A stretch of DNA of 64,000 nt from positions 33,833 to 97,832 of the forward strand of contig NZ_JAGQBW010000012.1 in NCBI RefSeq assembly GCF_024345835.1. The letters run 5' to 3'. Position 1 is the first letter of the stretch. Every line of letters begins with the position of its first letter. Source of the stretch: Synechococcus sp. HJ21-Hayes. Lineage in GTDB: Bacteria > Cyanobacteriota > Cyanobacteriia > PCC-6307 > Cyanobiaceae. A model generated the notes under the pieces. The model was given only the letters and a program-made list of their open reading frames with translations, ran no database searches and was not told the DNA's origin. The translations under genes were made by a program, and so were the position numbers. Below, piece by piece: positions 16,031-24,273 of this stretch.

Positions 16031-18733
16031 GTGCTGCTCTCCGCCTCTCGGCCGATCGCGAGCCTTAGTGCTGCTGAAGCCCTGGCGGCCCTTCGCAGCG
16101 CCCCCGAGGGGCTCAGCGCAGCGGAGGCCATCCAGCGCCTCGAGCGCTTTGGCGCGAACCAGTTGCCCCCGATCCAGCGCAGACCCCTGCTATGGCGCTT
16201 CACTGATCAGCTGCGCCATTTCATGGCGCTGCTCCTCTGGGCGGCCGGTGGCATGGCCTTTCAGGCCGGCACTCCCGAGCTGGGCTGGGCGATCTGGAGC
16301 GTGGTGCTGATCAACGCCATCTTCAGTTTCTGGCAGGAATTTCAGGCCGAGCGCACCTTGCTGGCCCTCACCCAGGTGCTGCCGCGGCAGGTGCGGGGCT
16401 GGCGGGATGGCGCCCTGATGGCCGTGGCTGCCGACACCCTGGTGCCTGGCGATCTGATCGACCTGGAGGAAGGGGATCATGTGCCTGCCGATTGCCGGGT
16501 GTTGCAGGCGGCGGGGCTCTATTTGGATGTGTCGGTGCTTACCGGTGAGTCGCTCCCGGTGGCTCGCAGCAGTGAGTCGGTGGCCCAGAGGCTGAAGACC
16601 TCCGAAGCCCAGAACCTGTTGCCGGCTGGTACCACCGTGGCGGCCGGCCGGGCGCGAGCCCTCGTGTACGCCACCGGCGCAGAGACGGAATTCGGCCAGG
16701 TTGCTCACCTCACCGCCAGCACCGTGCGCTCCCCCAGCACCCTGGAGCTGCAGGTGGGTCGCATCGTCCACACCATCACCACCATCGCAGTGTCGATGGG
16801 GGCACTCACCTTCCTGGCCAGCCTGCTGTTCGTGGGTATGACGCCGCTGGAGAGCCTGGTATTCGCCATTGGCATCATCGTGGCCAATGTCCCGGAGGGC
16901 CTGCTCCCCACGGTGACCCTGGCCCTGGCCCTGGCGGTGCAGCGCATGGCCCGGGAGAACGCCTTGGTGCGCCGTCTGTCGGCGGTGGAAACCCTCGGTG
17001 CGGTCACTGTGGTCTGCACCGATAAGACCGGCACGCTCACGGCCAATGCCATGGCGGTTCGGGATACCTGGACCACCAATCCAGCCCTGCTGCTGCTGGG
17101 CTCGGCCCTGTGCTCCAACGCCTCCCTGGGGGTTGGCGATCCCACGGAAACGGCTCTGTTGCAGGCGGCGATGCAGGCCGGCATCAACCTGGAGCAGGAA
17201 CGGCAACGGTTGCAGCGCCTGCAGGAGTTGCCGTTCGATTCCGAGCGCCGCATGATGACGGTGCTGTTGCAGTGGTCGTGGGACTCCCGTTGGCCGGAGC
17301 CGGTGGAGCTCATGGCCTTCACCAAGGGCGCGCCGCTGGAGGTGCTCAACCGTTGCGATCGCTGGCTCAAGGCCGGTCAGGCCGTGCCGATCACGGCCGC
17401 CGATCGCGATGTGGTCGTGTCGGCCAACGATGTGATGGCCCGCCAGGGCTATCGCGTGCTCGCCCTGGCCTGTCGGCCCATGGCCACGGCGCTGCCGCAG
17501 CTGGAGCAGCAGCTGGTGTTTGTGGGGCTGGTGGGGCTCTACGACCCGCCGCGGCAGGGGGTTCCCCAGGCGATTGCCGCCTGCCACAGCGCGGGCATCA
17601 AGGTCACCATGGTGACCGGCGACTATGGCCTCACGGCCCAGGCCATCGCCCGCCAGATCGGGCTGCTCGATGGCCCGGCCCATGGGGGTGCCGACCCGGT
17701 GCGGGTGATCAACGGCGACGATCTGGAGCGCCTCAGTGATGTGCAGCTGCGCCAGGTGATCAAGTACCGCTCCCGCCTGGTGTTTGCCCGCATGGCGCCC
17801 GACCAGAAGCTCCGGCTGGTGCAGGCCTACAAGGCTCTCGGTGAGGTGGTGGCCGTGACCGGCGATGGCGTGAACGACGCCCCCGCCCTGCGGGCGGCGG
17901 ATGTGGGTCTGGCCATGGGGCGGAACGGCACCGCCGTGGCCCGCGAAGCCGCCGACATCGTTCTGCTCGACGACAACTTCGCCACGATCGTGAGTGCGGT
18001 GCGCCACGGCCGTGCCGTGTATCAGAACATCCGCAAATTCATCACTTACATCCTGGCTTCGAACGTGCCCGAGGTGGCTCCGTTCCTGGCGATGCTCACC
18101 CTGCGGATTCCAGCGGCGCTCACGGTGCTCCAGATTTTGGCGGTGGACCTGGGCACCGATCTGTTGCCGGCTCTGGGCCTGGGGGCTGAGCAGCCAGAGC
18201 CGGATGTGATGGCCGCGCCGCCGCGGCGGGTGGGGGAGGCAATGCTGAATCGGCCCTTGATGCTGCGGGCCTACCTGTTCCTAGGGCTGCTGGAAGCTGT
18301 ATTCGCCATGGCGGGCTATCTGCTCACCTGGCGGAGCCATGGCATTGGCTTGCGGGAGTTGCAGCAGTTGGCCCCGGAACTGCTGCGCCACACGGCCTCG
18401 GCCCCGGTGTTGGCCATCCAGCGCCAGGCCTCCGCCGTGACCCTGGGGGCGATTGTGTTCGGCCAGATTGGCACCCTGCTGGCCTGCCGCTCCGATTGGA
18501 AGTCGATTCGCAGCTTGCCGCTGCGGGCCAATCCCTGGATTTGGCTGGGGATCGGCAGTGAACTACTCGTTTATGGCGGGTTGCTGTTCATCCCGGTGGT
18601 TGCTAATACCTTCCAGCTCGCACCGATTCCGCCAGAGTTGTGGTGGTGGTTGCTGATCTGCACCCCAGCACTGCTGCTGGCTGATGAAGCTCGCAAAGGG
18701 TGGGTGCGCCGTTCCCGGAGACCGGGCCGATGA
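16031..18733 (+). CDS. Cation-transporting P-type ATPase (P2-type)
   Basis: About 900 aa. N-terminal domain EGLSAAEAIQRLERFGANQL; actuator loop VSVLTGESLPVA with the TGES motif; TM4 IIVANVPEGLLPTVTLALAL; phosphorylation site VVCTDKTGTLTANAMAV; hinge VTGDGVNDAPALRAADVGLA; C-terminal cation-ATPase helices to residue 900. The PEGL sequence in TM4 places it with P2 pumps (Ca2+, Na+/K+ or H+ type) and not with heavy-metal P1B pumps. The ion is not decidable. The start is uncertain: I use the GTG at 16031 before LLSASRPIAS; a TTG lies at 15989. It overlaps the next gene by ATGA. Confidence 0.9.
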   Translation: MLLSASRPIASLSAAEALAALRSAPEGLSAAEAIQRLERFGANQLPPIQRRPLLWRFTDQLRHFMALLLWAAGGMAFQAGTPELGWAIWSVVLINAIFSFWQEFQAERTLLALTQVLPRQVRGWRDGALMAVAADTLVPGDLIDLEEGDHVPADCRVLQAAGLYLDVSVLTGESLPVARSSESVAQRLKTSEAQNLLPAGTTVAAGRARALVYATGAETEFGQVAHLTASTVRSPSTLELQVGRIVHTITTIAVSMGALTFLASLLFVGMTPLESLVFAIGIIVANVPEGLLPTVTLALALAVQRMARENALVRRLSAVETLGAVTVVCTDKTGTLTANAMAVRDTWTTNPALLLLGSALCSNASLGVGDPTETALLQAAMQAGINLEQERQRLQRLQELPFDSERRMMTVLLQWSWDSRWPEPVELMAFTKGAPLEVLNRCDRWLKAGQAVPITAADRDVVVSANDVMARQGYRVLALACRPMATALPQLEQQLVFVGLVGLYDPPRQGVPQAIAACHSAGIKVTMVTGDYGLTAQAIARQIGLLDGPAHGGADPVRVINGDDLERLSDVQLRQVIKYRSRLVFARMAPDQKLRLVQAYKALGEVVAVTGDGVNDAPALRAADVGLAMGRNGTAVAREAADIVLLDDNFATIVSAVRHGRAVYQNIRKFITYILASNVPEVAPFLAMLTLRIPAALTVLQILAVDLGTDLLPALGLGAEQPEPDVMAAPPRRVGEAMLNRPLMLRAYLFLGLLEAVFAMAGYLLTWRSHGIGLRELQQLAPELLRHTASAPVLAIQRQASAVTLGAIVFGQIGTLLACRSDWKSIRSLPLRANPWIWLGIGSELLVYGGLLFIPVVANTFQLAPIPPELWWWLLICTPALLLADEARKGWVRRSRRPGR

Positions 18734-19434
18734 GCCGCATAGCTCCGCTGTGGAGGGATCGCCGCGAGGCTGGCCGGCAGCTGGCCAGATTGTTGGCGGC
18801 CTGGCGCGGCCACCCGCAGGCCCTGGTGATCGGCTTGCCCCGCGGCGGCGTGGCCGTGGCGGCCGAAGTGGCCGAACAGCTCCATCTCCCCTTGGCCAGC
18901 TGGGCCGTGCGCAAGCTGGCCCACCCCGCCGCGCCAGAGGTGGCCGTGGGTGCGATTGCTCCTGGCGGGGTGCTGATCTGGGATGAGCCCTACCTGCGCC
19001 AGGTCCACCTCGACCCGTTACTGCGCCGTCAGCTGGTGGCCCAGCAGGACGATGAATTGCGTCGTCGCCAGCGTCTTTTTGGTGATCCACTGGTTTCGTC
19101 TCTGCGGGGGCGCCCGTTGCTGGTGGTCGACGACGGCGTCGCCACAGGTCTCACTGTGCGTGCGGCGCTGCAGTCGTTACGGCAGGCCACGCCGTCCCAC
19201 TTGGTGTTGGCGGTGCCGGTGATTGATCAGTTGGTGGCAGCGCGCCTGCGCCCCCTAGTGGATGACCTGGTGGCCCTGGCTGAAGTGGATGGTTTGATGG
19301 CCGTGGGCGCCTGGTACGAGCGCTTTGAGCAGCTCGATGACGCCCAGGTGAAGGTCCTTATGGACGCTGGTAAGCGGGATCAACCCAGCAGCGAGGCAGC
19401 AATTCCTCCGAGGGGAACAGCAGGTCAGCTTTGA
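18730..19434 (+). CDS. Phosphoribosyltransferase-fold protein
   Basis: 234 aa. The PRPP-binding motif is RPLLVVDDGVATGLTVRAAL (about residues 130-150), with two acidic residues then G-A-T-G-x-T. Strand-1 ALVIGLPRGGVAVAAEVAE is typical of the stand-alone 'phosphoribosyltransferase' family found next to transporters and stress genes. The real substrate is unknown; such proteins may be regulatory or salvage enzymes. Its ATG overlaps the TGA of the P-type ATPase, implying coupled translation. Its 3' end runs 77 bases over the convergent small gene. Confidence 0.82.
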   Translation: MSRIAPLWRDRREAGRQLARLLAAWRGHPQALVIGLPRGGVAVAAEVAEQLHLPLASWAVRKLAHPAAPEVAVGAIAPGGVLIWDEPYLRQVHLDPLLRRQLVAQQDDELRRRQRLFGDPLVSSLRGRPLLVVDDGVATGLTVRAALQSLRQATPSHLVLAVPVIDQLVAARLRPLVDDLVALAEVDGLMAVGAWYERFEQLDDAQVKVLMDAGKRDQPSSEAAIPPRGTAGQL

Positions 19435-19567
19435 GGAAAGCGTCGGGGTCTTGCAGTTCCTCCCCGGCATGGAGCCTGCCCTGAACGGCTGTGGAGAAGG
19501 GATCAAAGAGCTGTTGAAGATTGATCACTTCCACCAAGGAGCCGTCCTGGCGGGTTTTGAGGAACAT
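19358..19567 (-). CDS. Conserved cyanobacterial small protein, 69 aa
   Basis: MFLKTRQDGSLVEVINLQQL, then DPFSTAVQGRLHAGEELQDP, then LFPSEELLPRCWVDPAYQRP. This pattern (KTR-DG-LVEV near the start, GEE in the middle, F-SGE-LP-CW-DP-Y at the end) recurs in small proteins of unsicellular cyanobacteria, of unknown function. The start at 19567 follows from that pattern; longer extensions upstream are antisense to the neighbouring gene. It overlaps the 3' end of the phosphoribosyltransferase gene on the other strand. Confidence 0.7.
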   Translation of the reverse strand: MFLKTRQDGSLVEVINLQQLFDPFSTAVQGRLHAGEELQDPDAFLKADLLFPSEELLPRCWVDPAYQRP

Positions 19568-19604
19568 GGTTGTTGCTCCAAAGCCTGTAGCTCCGTTGTA
19601 GTGA

Positions 19605-20582
19605 TCAGAACCACTCGGACACAGCTGCGGAGGCGGGATTGGTGTGATCTTCCGGGGTGGTGCGCTCGAACTGCAGCACGATTGAGCGGCGCTGCTCGCC
19701 ATCGGCGGCGATGGCCTCAATGGGGTAGAGCTGCTGGCCGTCGCGGAAGGGAACCTGGATGCGGAAGCTGCCATCGGCGCTCAGGGGCACCACTTCACTG
19801 CCGATGCGCAGGGTTGCCGTTGGATCGGTGGCGCCGTACACGATCAGTTCGGCATCGGCTACCAGCCAGAAGGAGCGCTGGCGGGCCACGGCTCCGGTCC
19901 CCGATTCGTTGCGGCCGCTGGCCCACAGGCCTACCCCTGAGGCATTGAGGCCGCCGTGCTCACCCTCCAGGCTTTCCAGGGTGTGGAACACCTCCGATCC
20001 GCGGCCCAGCTGCCGCACCCGCACCGTGGCGGTTTGGTACATGCGCTCGTGCAGGGCGGAGGCAATGGGGCCTGCTGCTGACGCCGTGGCTGCTGGCGGT
20101 GCATCGAACGCCTCTGGAGCTGCAAATGGTTCGAAGCTGGGGGCCGGTGCCGGTGCATCGTTGAAGCCAGGAATCATCACCGGCAGAGAGCGCACCAGTT
20201 CCACCCAGCCGTGGCTGGTGCGCATGCCCAGCTCGGCGCGATAGAGGCGGTTGCCGAGGGGCAAGGCCACCCCCCACTGCCCAGCGCGCGGGTCCACGGG
20301 TAACTCCTGCAGGGCGTGGGGAGCCGGGCTCGCCCCGTTGAGGCTTGTCACGTCGGCGATGCGCAAGCACAGGCCACTGCCGCCAGCCTCACGCAGGCGC
20401 GCCTGATCGCCATTGGAGAGGCTCCAGAAGGCAAAGCCCCACTGGGGGCCATGGGCCTCAAAACTGAGGCTGCTGCTGCCGCTCACCGGCGCTGGTTCCG
20501 CAGGCTGGGCGTTCGCTTCGGGTTTGGACAGGCCGAAGACCCCGAGGGCTTTCTTGGCCAGTGCCTGAAGAGAGAGCGCCAT
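19605..20582 (-). CDS. DUF4912 domain protein
   Basis: 325 aa. N-terminal helix MALSLQALAKKALGVFGLSK, a variable Pro/Ala segment, then two DUF4912-like beta-rich modules. The first has PQWGFAFWSLSNGDQARLRE and LCLRIADVT near residue 60. The second covers ARQRSFWLVADAELIVYGAT and DGSFRIQVPFRDG near residue 250. DUF4912 proteins are common in cyanobacteria and may be ligand-binding or cell-surface associated; the function is unknown. An Ala/Pro-rich linker separates the modules at residues 145-170. Confidence 0.75.
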   Translation of the reverse strand: MALSLQALAKKALGVFGLSKPEANAQPAEPAPVSGSSSLSFEAHGPQWGFAFWSLSNGDQARLREAGGSGLCLRIADVTSLNGASPAPHALQELPVDPRAGQWGVALPLGNRLYRAELGMRTSHGWVELVRSLPVMIPGFNDAPAPAPSFEPFAAPEAFDAPPAATASAAGPIASALHERMYQTATVRVRQLGRGSEVFHTLESLEGEHGGLNASGVGLWASGRNESGTGAVARQRSFWLVADAELIVYGATDPTATLRIGSEVVPLSADGSFRIQVPFRDGQQLYPIEAIAADGEQRRSIVLQFERTTPEDHTNPASAAVSEWF

Positions 20583-20727
20583 CACCAGCCAACAGTTGGG
20601 GCCTTCCTAAGGTGTTCTTGGCTCGGCGATGTGCCTCAAACCACAGACGTTTGGGATTGCTGACGCGCAGACAGCCCAGCACCGGTTTCTCTGGCTTGTC
20701 TAGAACGGACCCTCCTGTTTGCCGACG

Positions 20728-21993
20728 ATGCCCGCTCCCGCCGCAGCGCCCCTCAGCTGGACGGAGCTGGAAGCCCTCGCTCCGGCGGAGCCCGATCGCA
20801 TCCATGGCTCCACCAACCCCCAGGCCCGCCTGCGCCTATTCGGCCGCCCGGAGAGTGAGGTGCGGGTGACGCTCTACCGCGATCACCACGCCTGGTGTCC
20901 CTACTGCCAGAAGGTGTGGCTGTGGCTGGAGGAAAAGCGGATCCCCTACCGCATCCGCAAGGTGACGATGTTCTGTTACGGGGAGAAGGAGGCGTGGTTC
21001 AAGCAACGGGTGCCCTCCGGCATGCTTCCCGCCCTCGAGCTTGATGGCCGCCTGATCACGGAGAGCGATGTGATCCTGGGGGAACTGGAAGCAGCCTTCG
21101 GTCCCCTCGGCCAGGGCCTGAGCGATCCGGATGTGTTTTCGCTGCGGCAGCTGGAGCGGCGCCTGTTCCGGGCCTGGTGCCAGTGGCTTTGCTACAGCGA
21201 AGGCCATGGGCCCCATACCGCCCCGGCGGAACAGCATTTCATTCGCATGGCCCAGCTGGTAGAGCTGGCCCTTGAGGCCACGCCTGGACCGTTCTTCCTC
21301 AGCGAGTTCGGCAGCGCCGATGTGATTTTCATCCCCTACCTGGAGCGGATGAACGCCTCGCTCAGCTACTACAAGGGCTACGGACTCCGGGCCGAGCACC
21401 CGGCCATCGATCGCTGGTTTGCGGCCTTAGAGCAGCGCTCCACCTACCTCGGTACCCAGAGCGATGTGCACACCCATGCCCACGATCTGCCGCCCCAGAT
21501 GGGCTGTTGTTTGGCCAGCGGCACGGCGGATCAGAAGGCCGTTGCTGAGGTGATCGATCAGGGGCCCTGGCCATCGCCGAATCCGGCTGTGATCGAAACT
21601 CGTCAGCCCGAACCGGCGGCCGTGGCTCTGGAGGCCCTCACCCGGGTGATGAAGCACCGCGCCGTGTTGCTGGCCGTGAATCCCGAGGGTGCTCAGCGCG
21701 GCCCTGATGCCGCCGATCGCCTCGATACGGCTCTGCGTTGCAGCCTCACGGCCTTGCTGCACCATGGCGTTCCGCCCTGTGCCCCACCAAAAGGAACAGC
21801 GGCCGGCTTGCGCTACCTGCGGGACCGCATTTCCGTGCCAAGGGATATGTCGCTGCATGCGGCCCGGCATCTGCGCCAAGCCCTCGAGGCCACTGCCAGC
21901 TTGGACGGCGATCAACAAGGTCCGGCCATCCCAGTGCAGCACCGGCGCGACCAGAATCCCCAGCCCTTCCTTGCCATTGCCGTTCCGCGCTAG
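20728..21993 (+). CDS. Glutathione S-transferase family protein with long C-terminal extension
   Basis: About 421 aa. The thioredoxin-like N-domain has HHAWCPYCQKVWLWLEEKRI (a CPYC glutaredoxin-type active site), then RVPSGMLPALELDG and the conserved ITESDVI (cis-Pro/Ser-Asp glutathione contacts). The all-helical GST C-domain follows to about residue 260. The last 160 residues (from HDLPPQMGCCLASG) exceed a normal GST and match the long cyanobacterial/plant GST-like proteins. It may detoxify or reduce substrates with glutathione. The ATG at 20728 is preferred over the TTG at 20719. Confidence 0.82.
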   Translation: MPAPAAAPLSWTELEALAPAEPDRIHGSTNPQARLRLFGRPESEVRVTLYRDHHAWCPYCQKVWLWLEEKRIPYRIRKVTMFCYGEKEAWFKQRVPSGMLPALELDGRLITESDVILGELEAAFGPLGQGLSDPDVFSLRQLERRLFRAWCQWLCYSEGHGPHTAPAEQHFIRMAQLVELALEATPGPFFLSEFGSADVIFIPYLERMNASLSYYKGYGLRAEHPAIDRWFAALEQRSTYLGTQSDVHTHAHDLPPQMGCCLASGTADQKAVAEVIDQGPWPSPNPAVIETRQPEPAAVALEALTRVMKHRAVLLAVNPEGAQRGPDAADRLDTALRCSLTALLHHGVPPCAPPKGTAAGLRYLRDRISVPRDMSLHAARHLRQALEATASLDGDQQGPAIPVQHRRDQNPQPFLAIAVPR

Positions 21994-22163
21994 CGGCCGG
22001 AAAGCCCCTCGCGCTTGTTGGTGAGATACTGAACCAGCTCCTGCTGCAGGGCGAGCAGCTCGCGGGTGCACCCCCGAAAGGCGGCGCGGTGACGAATTTC
22101 GTCGTGCCGGGTGTTGAGGTCGCGCAGCATCAGTTCGATGGCGTCGAGTTCAGCCCTGTTCAT
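21990..22163 (-). CDS. Small helical protein, 57 aa, unknown
   Basis: MNRAELDAIELMLRDLNTRH, then DEIRHRAAFRGCTRELLALQ, then QELVQYLTNKREGLSGR. It reads as one long amphipathic helix or helix-turn-helix with good codon bias. Its TAG overlaps the TAG of the convergent glutathione S-transferase. Short proteins of this composition recur in cyanobacterial genomes; I cannot name the family. Start ATG at 22163. Confidence 0.65.
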   Translation of the reverse strand: MNRAELDAIELMLRDLNTRHDEIRHRAAFRGCTRELLALQQELVQYLTNKREGLSGR

Positions 22164-22265
22164 GTGCGTTTGGTCCCGGTGGCCGGCACCCTATCAACGG
22201 CCCGTGGATCAGCCCAGGCGCGGCTTGGGTCCATGGCTAACTTCTGGGAATTCAGCCTCCCTGGG

Positions 22266-22844
22266 ATGACCTTCTCACCGGTTCGTTGCGGTTGCTCTGC
22301 CCTGTTGGGACTGCTCCTCGGCGCTGGGGCCGGCGTGACCGTCCACCTGTCAGGGCAGCCATCAGCCCAGGCCGTGGAACTCCAGGGGCAAACCTGGTTC
22401 GCCAAGCCCCCCTGGAAGGTGGAGCTCCGCAACTACTACTGGTATGTGATGCAGAGCGGCGGGGAGTATTACTTCACCGTGAACCTGCCGGAGCAGGCCG
22501 GTGTGGGTCTGGGTGGGCTGGTCATTCGGCAGATCCGTGGTGTGGACACCAATTTCAGTTTTGACGCAGCCAGAACCCGCGCCTTTGTGGGGCTGCCGCG
22601 GCGGGAGGGGGCAGCTGTGCCTGTGGAGGCCACGTTTGATCCCGATGCCCGCCGCTTCGAGATCCGCTTCCCCAAACCGCCCCAGCCTGGACAAACCGTG
22701 ACCGTGGCGCTGCGGCCTTGGCACAATCCAAGCCAGGCAGATTCCTACGTGTTTGGGGTGCAGGCCTTGCCGGCTGGCGTGAATCCGGTGCCGGCCTCCC
22801 TAGGCGTTGCCACCCTGCCGATCTACGAGGGGATTCGCTTCTGA
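22266..22844 (+). CDS. DUF2808 family secreted protein
   Basis: 192 aa from the ATG at 22266. Signal peptide with hydrophobic core CSALLGLLLGAGAGVTVHLS and probable cleavage after AQA. The mature part has KPPWKVELRNYYWYVMQSGG, a beta-sandwich centre with YYFTVNLPEQAGVGLGGLVI, and PWHNPSQADSYVFGVQALPA near the end, the DUF2808 pattern (Y-F-V-LP--AG--L---I). Members are abundant cyanobacterial exported proteins with no known role. An in-frame ATG at 22233 would give a poorer signal peptide. Confidence 0.78.
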   Translation: MTFSPVRCGCSALLGLLLGAGAGVTVHLSGQPSAQAVELQGQTWFAKPPWKVELRNYYWYVMQSGGEYYFTVNLPEQAGVGLGGLVIRQIRGVDTNFSFDAARTRAFVGLPRREGAAVPVEATFDPDARRFEIRFPKPPQPGQTVTVALRPWHNPSQADSYVFGVQALPAGVNPVPASLGVATLPIYEGIRF

Positions 22845-22846
22845 GC

Positions 22847-23188
22847 TCAGAGCTGCCGCCGTTCCAGGGCGATGGTCAGGCGATTGGCGGCGTCGGCCAA
22901 ATGCTGTTGGCTGTTGGGCCCGGCGGCCTCAGGCTCGCGGCGGTTGAGCTTCCCGAGGGCTCGAATGATCACGAACACCACAAAGCTGATCACCACGCAG
23001 TTGATCAGGGCCACAAGTACGGCCCCGGCAGGCCAGGTGCTGATGGCCGACCCATTGGCGGCCTTGAGGGCTGGCTGCAGCAGGGCCCCCATCACCAGGG
23101 ACACCACGGCCAGATCAACGACGTTGCCGCGATTGAGAACGTCCTTGAAGTCGCGCAGAAAGGAGTAGGCCTGTTGTCGCTTGCCCAT
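22847..23188 (-). CDS. mscL: Large-conductance mechanosensitive channel, compact form
   Basis: 113 aa. FKDVLNRGNVVDLAVVSLVM carries the hallmark RGNVVDLAV at the start of pore helix TM1. INCVVISFVVFVIIRALGKL is TM2, followed by the cytoplasmic NRRE and a helical bundle tail. It opens under membrane tension to release solutes on osmotic downshock. The periplasmic loop between TM1 and TM2 is much shorter than in E. coli MscL (about 136 aa) and TM1 lacks the usual GxxxG run. Start ATG at 23188. Confidence 0.85.
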   Translation of the reverse strand: MGKRQQAYSFLRDFKDVLNRGNVVDLAVVSLVMGALLQPALKAANGSAISTWPAGAVLVALINCVVISFVVFVIIRALGKLNRREPEAAGPNSQQHLADAANRLTIALERRQL

Positions 23189-23321
23189 GACATTGTTTTG
23201 GGTCAAGCCGGACCGTAGCGAGCTGGTTTTGGGCTGTCCGCGGATTGCAATTCGGCTGGGAAGGGTTTGCTTGCCCCGTTCAGAATGGCCGTTTCTGTAG
23301 GTGTTTCGCCTTGCTGGGGCA

Positions 23322-23349
23322 GGATGGAGCTTGTTGATGAGCTCCATCC
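23322..23349 (+). promoter_or_regulatory. Perfect 10-bp hairpin abutting the DUF427 start codon
   Basis: GGATGGAGCT (23322-23331), 8-base loop, AGCTCCATCC (23340-23349), one base before the ATG at 23351. The left arm contains GGAG, the only decent ribosome-binding sequence, and an in-frame ATG. If the mRNA includes it, the stem would hide the ribosome-binding site, a possible translational switch. Confidence 0.45.
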
Positions 23350-23350
23350 C

Positions 23351-23629
23351 ATGCAAGCGCGCTGGAACGGCACGGTGATTGCCAGTAGCGAGGATATCGA
23401 AACTGTGGAAGGCAATGCTTACTTCCCCGCGGAGGCCCTCGTGGCTGATTGCTTCCGGCCCTCGAGCCACACCAGCGTGTGCGGATGGAAAGGCACGGCC
23501 CACTATTTCGATGTGGTGGTGAATGGTGAGGTGAATGCCAATGCGGCCTGGTATTACCCTGAGCCCAAGGATGCCGCCAAGCAGATCAAGGGGCGTGTGG
23601 CGTTTTGGAAGGGCGTGCAGGTGGCCTGA
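23351..23629 (+). CDS. DUF427 domain protein
   Basis: 92 aa from the ATG at 23351. MQARWNGTVIASSEDIETVE, then GNAYFPAEAL, then CGWKGTAHYFDVVVNGEVNA and AWYYPEPKDAAKQIKGRVAF: the complete DUF427 fold, whose members start at M-A-WNGTVIA. An earlier in-frame ATG at 23324 would add nine residues but falls inside the hairpin. Function unknown; members are small soluble beta-sandwich proteins. Confidence 0.85.
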   Translation: MQARWNGTVIASSEDIETVEGNAYFPAEALVADCFRPSSHTSVCGWKGTAHYFDVVVNGEVNANAAWYYPEPKDAAKQIKGRVAFWKGVQVA

Positions 23630-23653
23630 GCTGGCCGCTGTGCGGCACCCAGA

Positions 23654-24193
23654 TCAGCCTGTGGGCAGCAGGGAGGAATGGTGGTGCAGGATCCTCCACT
23701 CCCCGTTGCGGAATGCATACACAAAGGAATACCGGGCCTGAACCCGTTCCGCCGGCTGGCCCGGTGGATGGAGCAGAAAGCTGTAGGTGCCGGCATCGAG
23801 GGCCTGGTTGCAGCCCAGCCGGATCTCGCGGCTCTCGATCCGGCCTTCGGGGGCCTGGGCCAGGAACCCCTCGAAGTAGTTGTTGATGGCAGCTCCATCG
23901 CGCCGGGGTTCAGCGGAGAGGGTGGGCAGCAGCAGCGCATCCTCGCTGTAGAGGCTGCTCACCTGATGGGCATCCCCGCTGTGCAGAGCCTGATTCCATC
24001 GCACGAATAACTGCTCCACATCGCTGCTGTTGATCGGAGCGCAACTGGCATTGCCCGCCACGCTGGCGGCCTGGGCTGGGCCCGCCGAGCAGAGCAGCAA
24101 CCAGCCGATGCTGAGGCCGAGCAGCTGCTGAGCCAGGGCTGGGATCCAGCCGGCTTGGCGCGCTCGTTGAGGCCCTTGCTGTTTGCCCAGCAT
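23654..24193 (-). CDS. SgcJ/EcaC-type SnoaL-like secreted protein
   Basis: 179 aa. The signal peptide LLGLSIGWLLLCSAGPAQAA ends in AxA. The mature domain begins CAPINSSDVEQLFVRWNQAL and has SLYSEDALLLPTLS and YSFVYAFRNGEWRILHHHSS, the cone-shaped NTF2/SnoaL fold of the SgcJ/EcaC family (DUF4440-like). Such proteins bind small ligands or act as isomerases; the ligand is unknown. The start at 24193 (MLGKQQG) is chosen so the signal peptide is correctly placed; a longer form would add an unlikely N-terminus. It is divergent from the ParB-like gene. Confidence 0.75.
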   Translation of the reverse strand: MLGKQQGPQRARQAGWIPALAQQLLGLSIGWLLLCSAGPAQAASVAGNASCAPINSSDVEQLFVRWNQALHSGDAHQVSSLYSEDALLLPTLSAEPRRDGAAINNYFEGFLAQAPEGRIESREIRLGCNQALDAGTYSFLLHPPGQPAERVQARYSFVYAFRNGEWRILHHHSSLLPTG

Positions 24194-24273
24194 CGGCTGA
24201 AACCGTGGGTTGCTGTCTTCAGAGTTAACCCAACTGAACCCCAGGGCGCGATTGGCGCGCTTAAGTTCCGGCC

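Noticed and set aside
16190..18007. Long antisense reading frame (605 codons) across the P-type ATPase
   Set aside because: A mirror of G+C-biased third positions; its translation is His/Gly/Arg-rich without family marks, while the plus-strand gene has all ATPase motifs.
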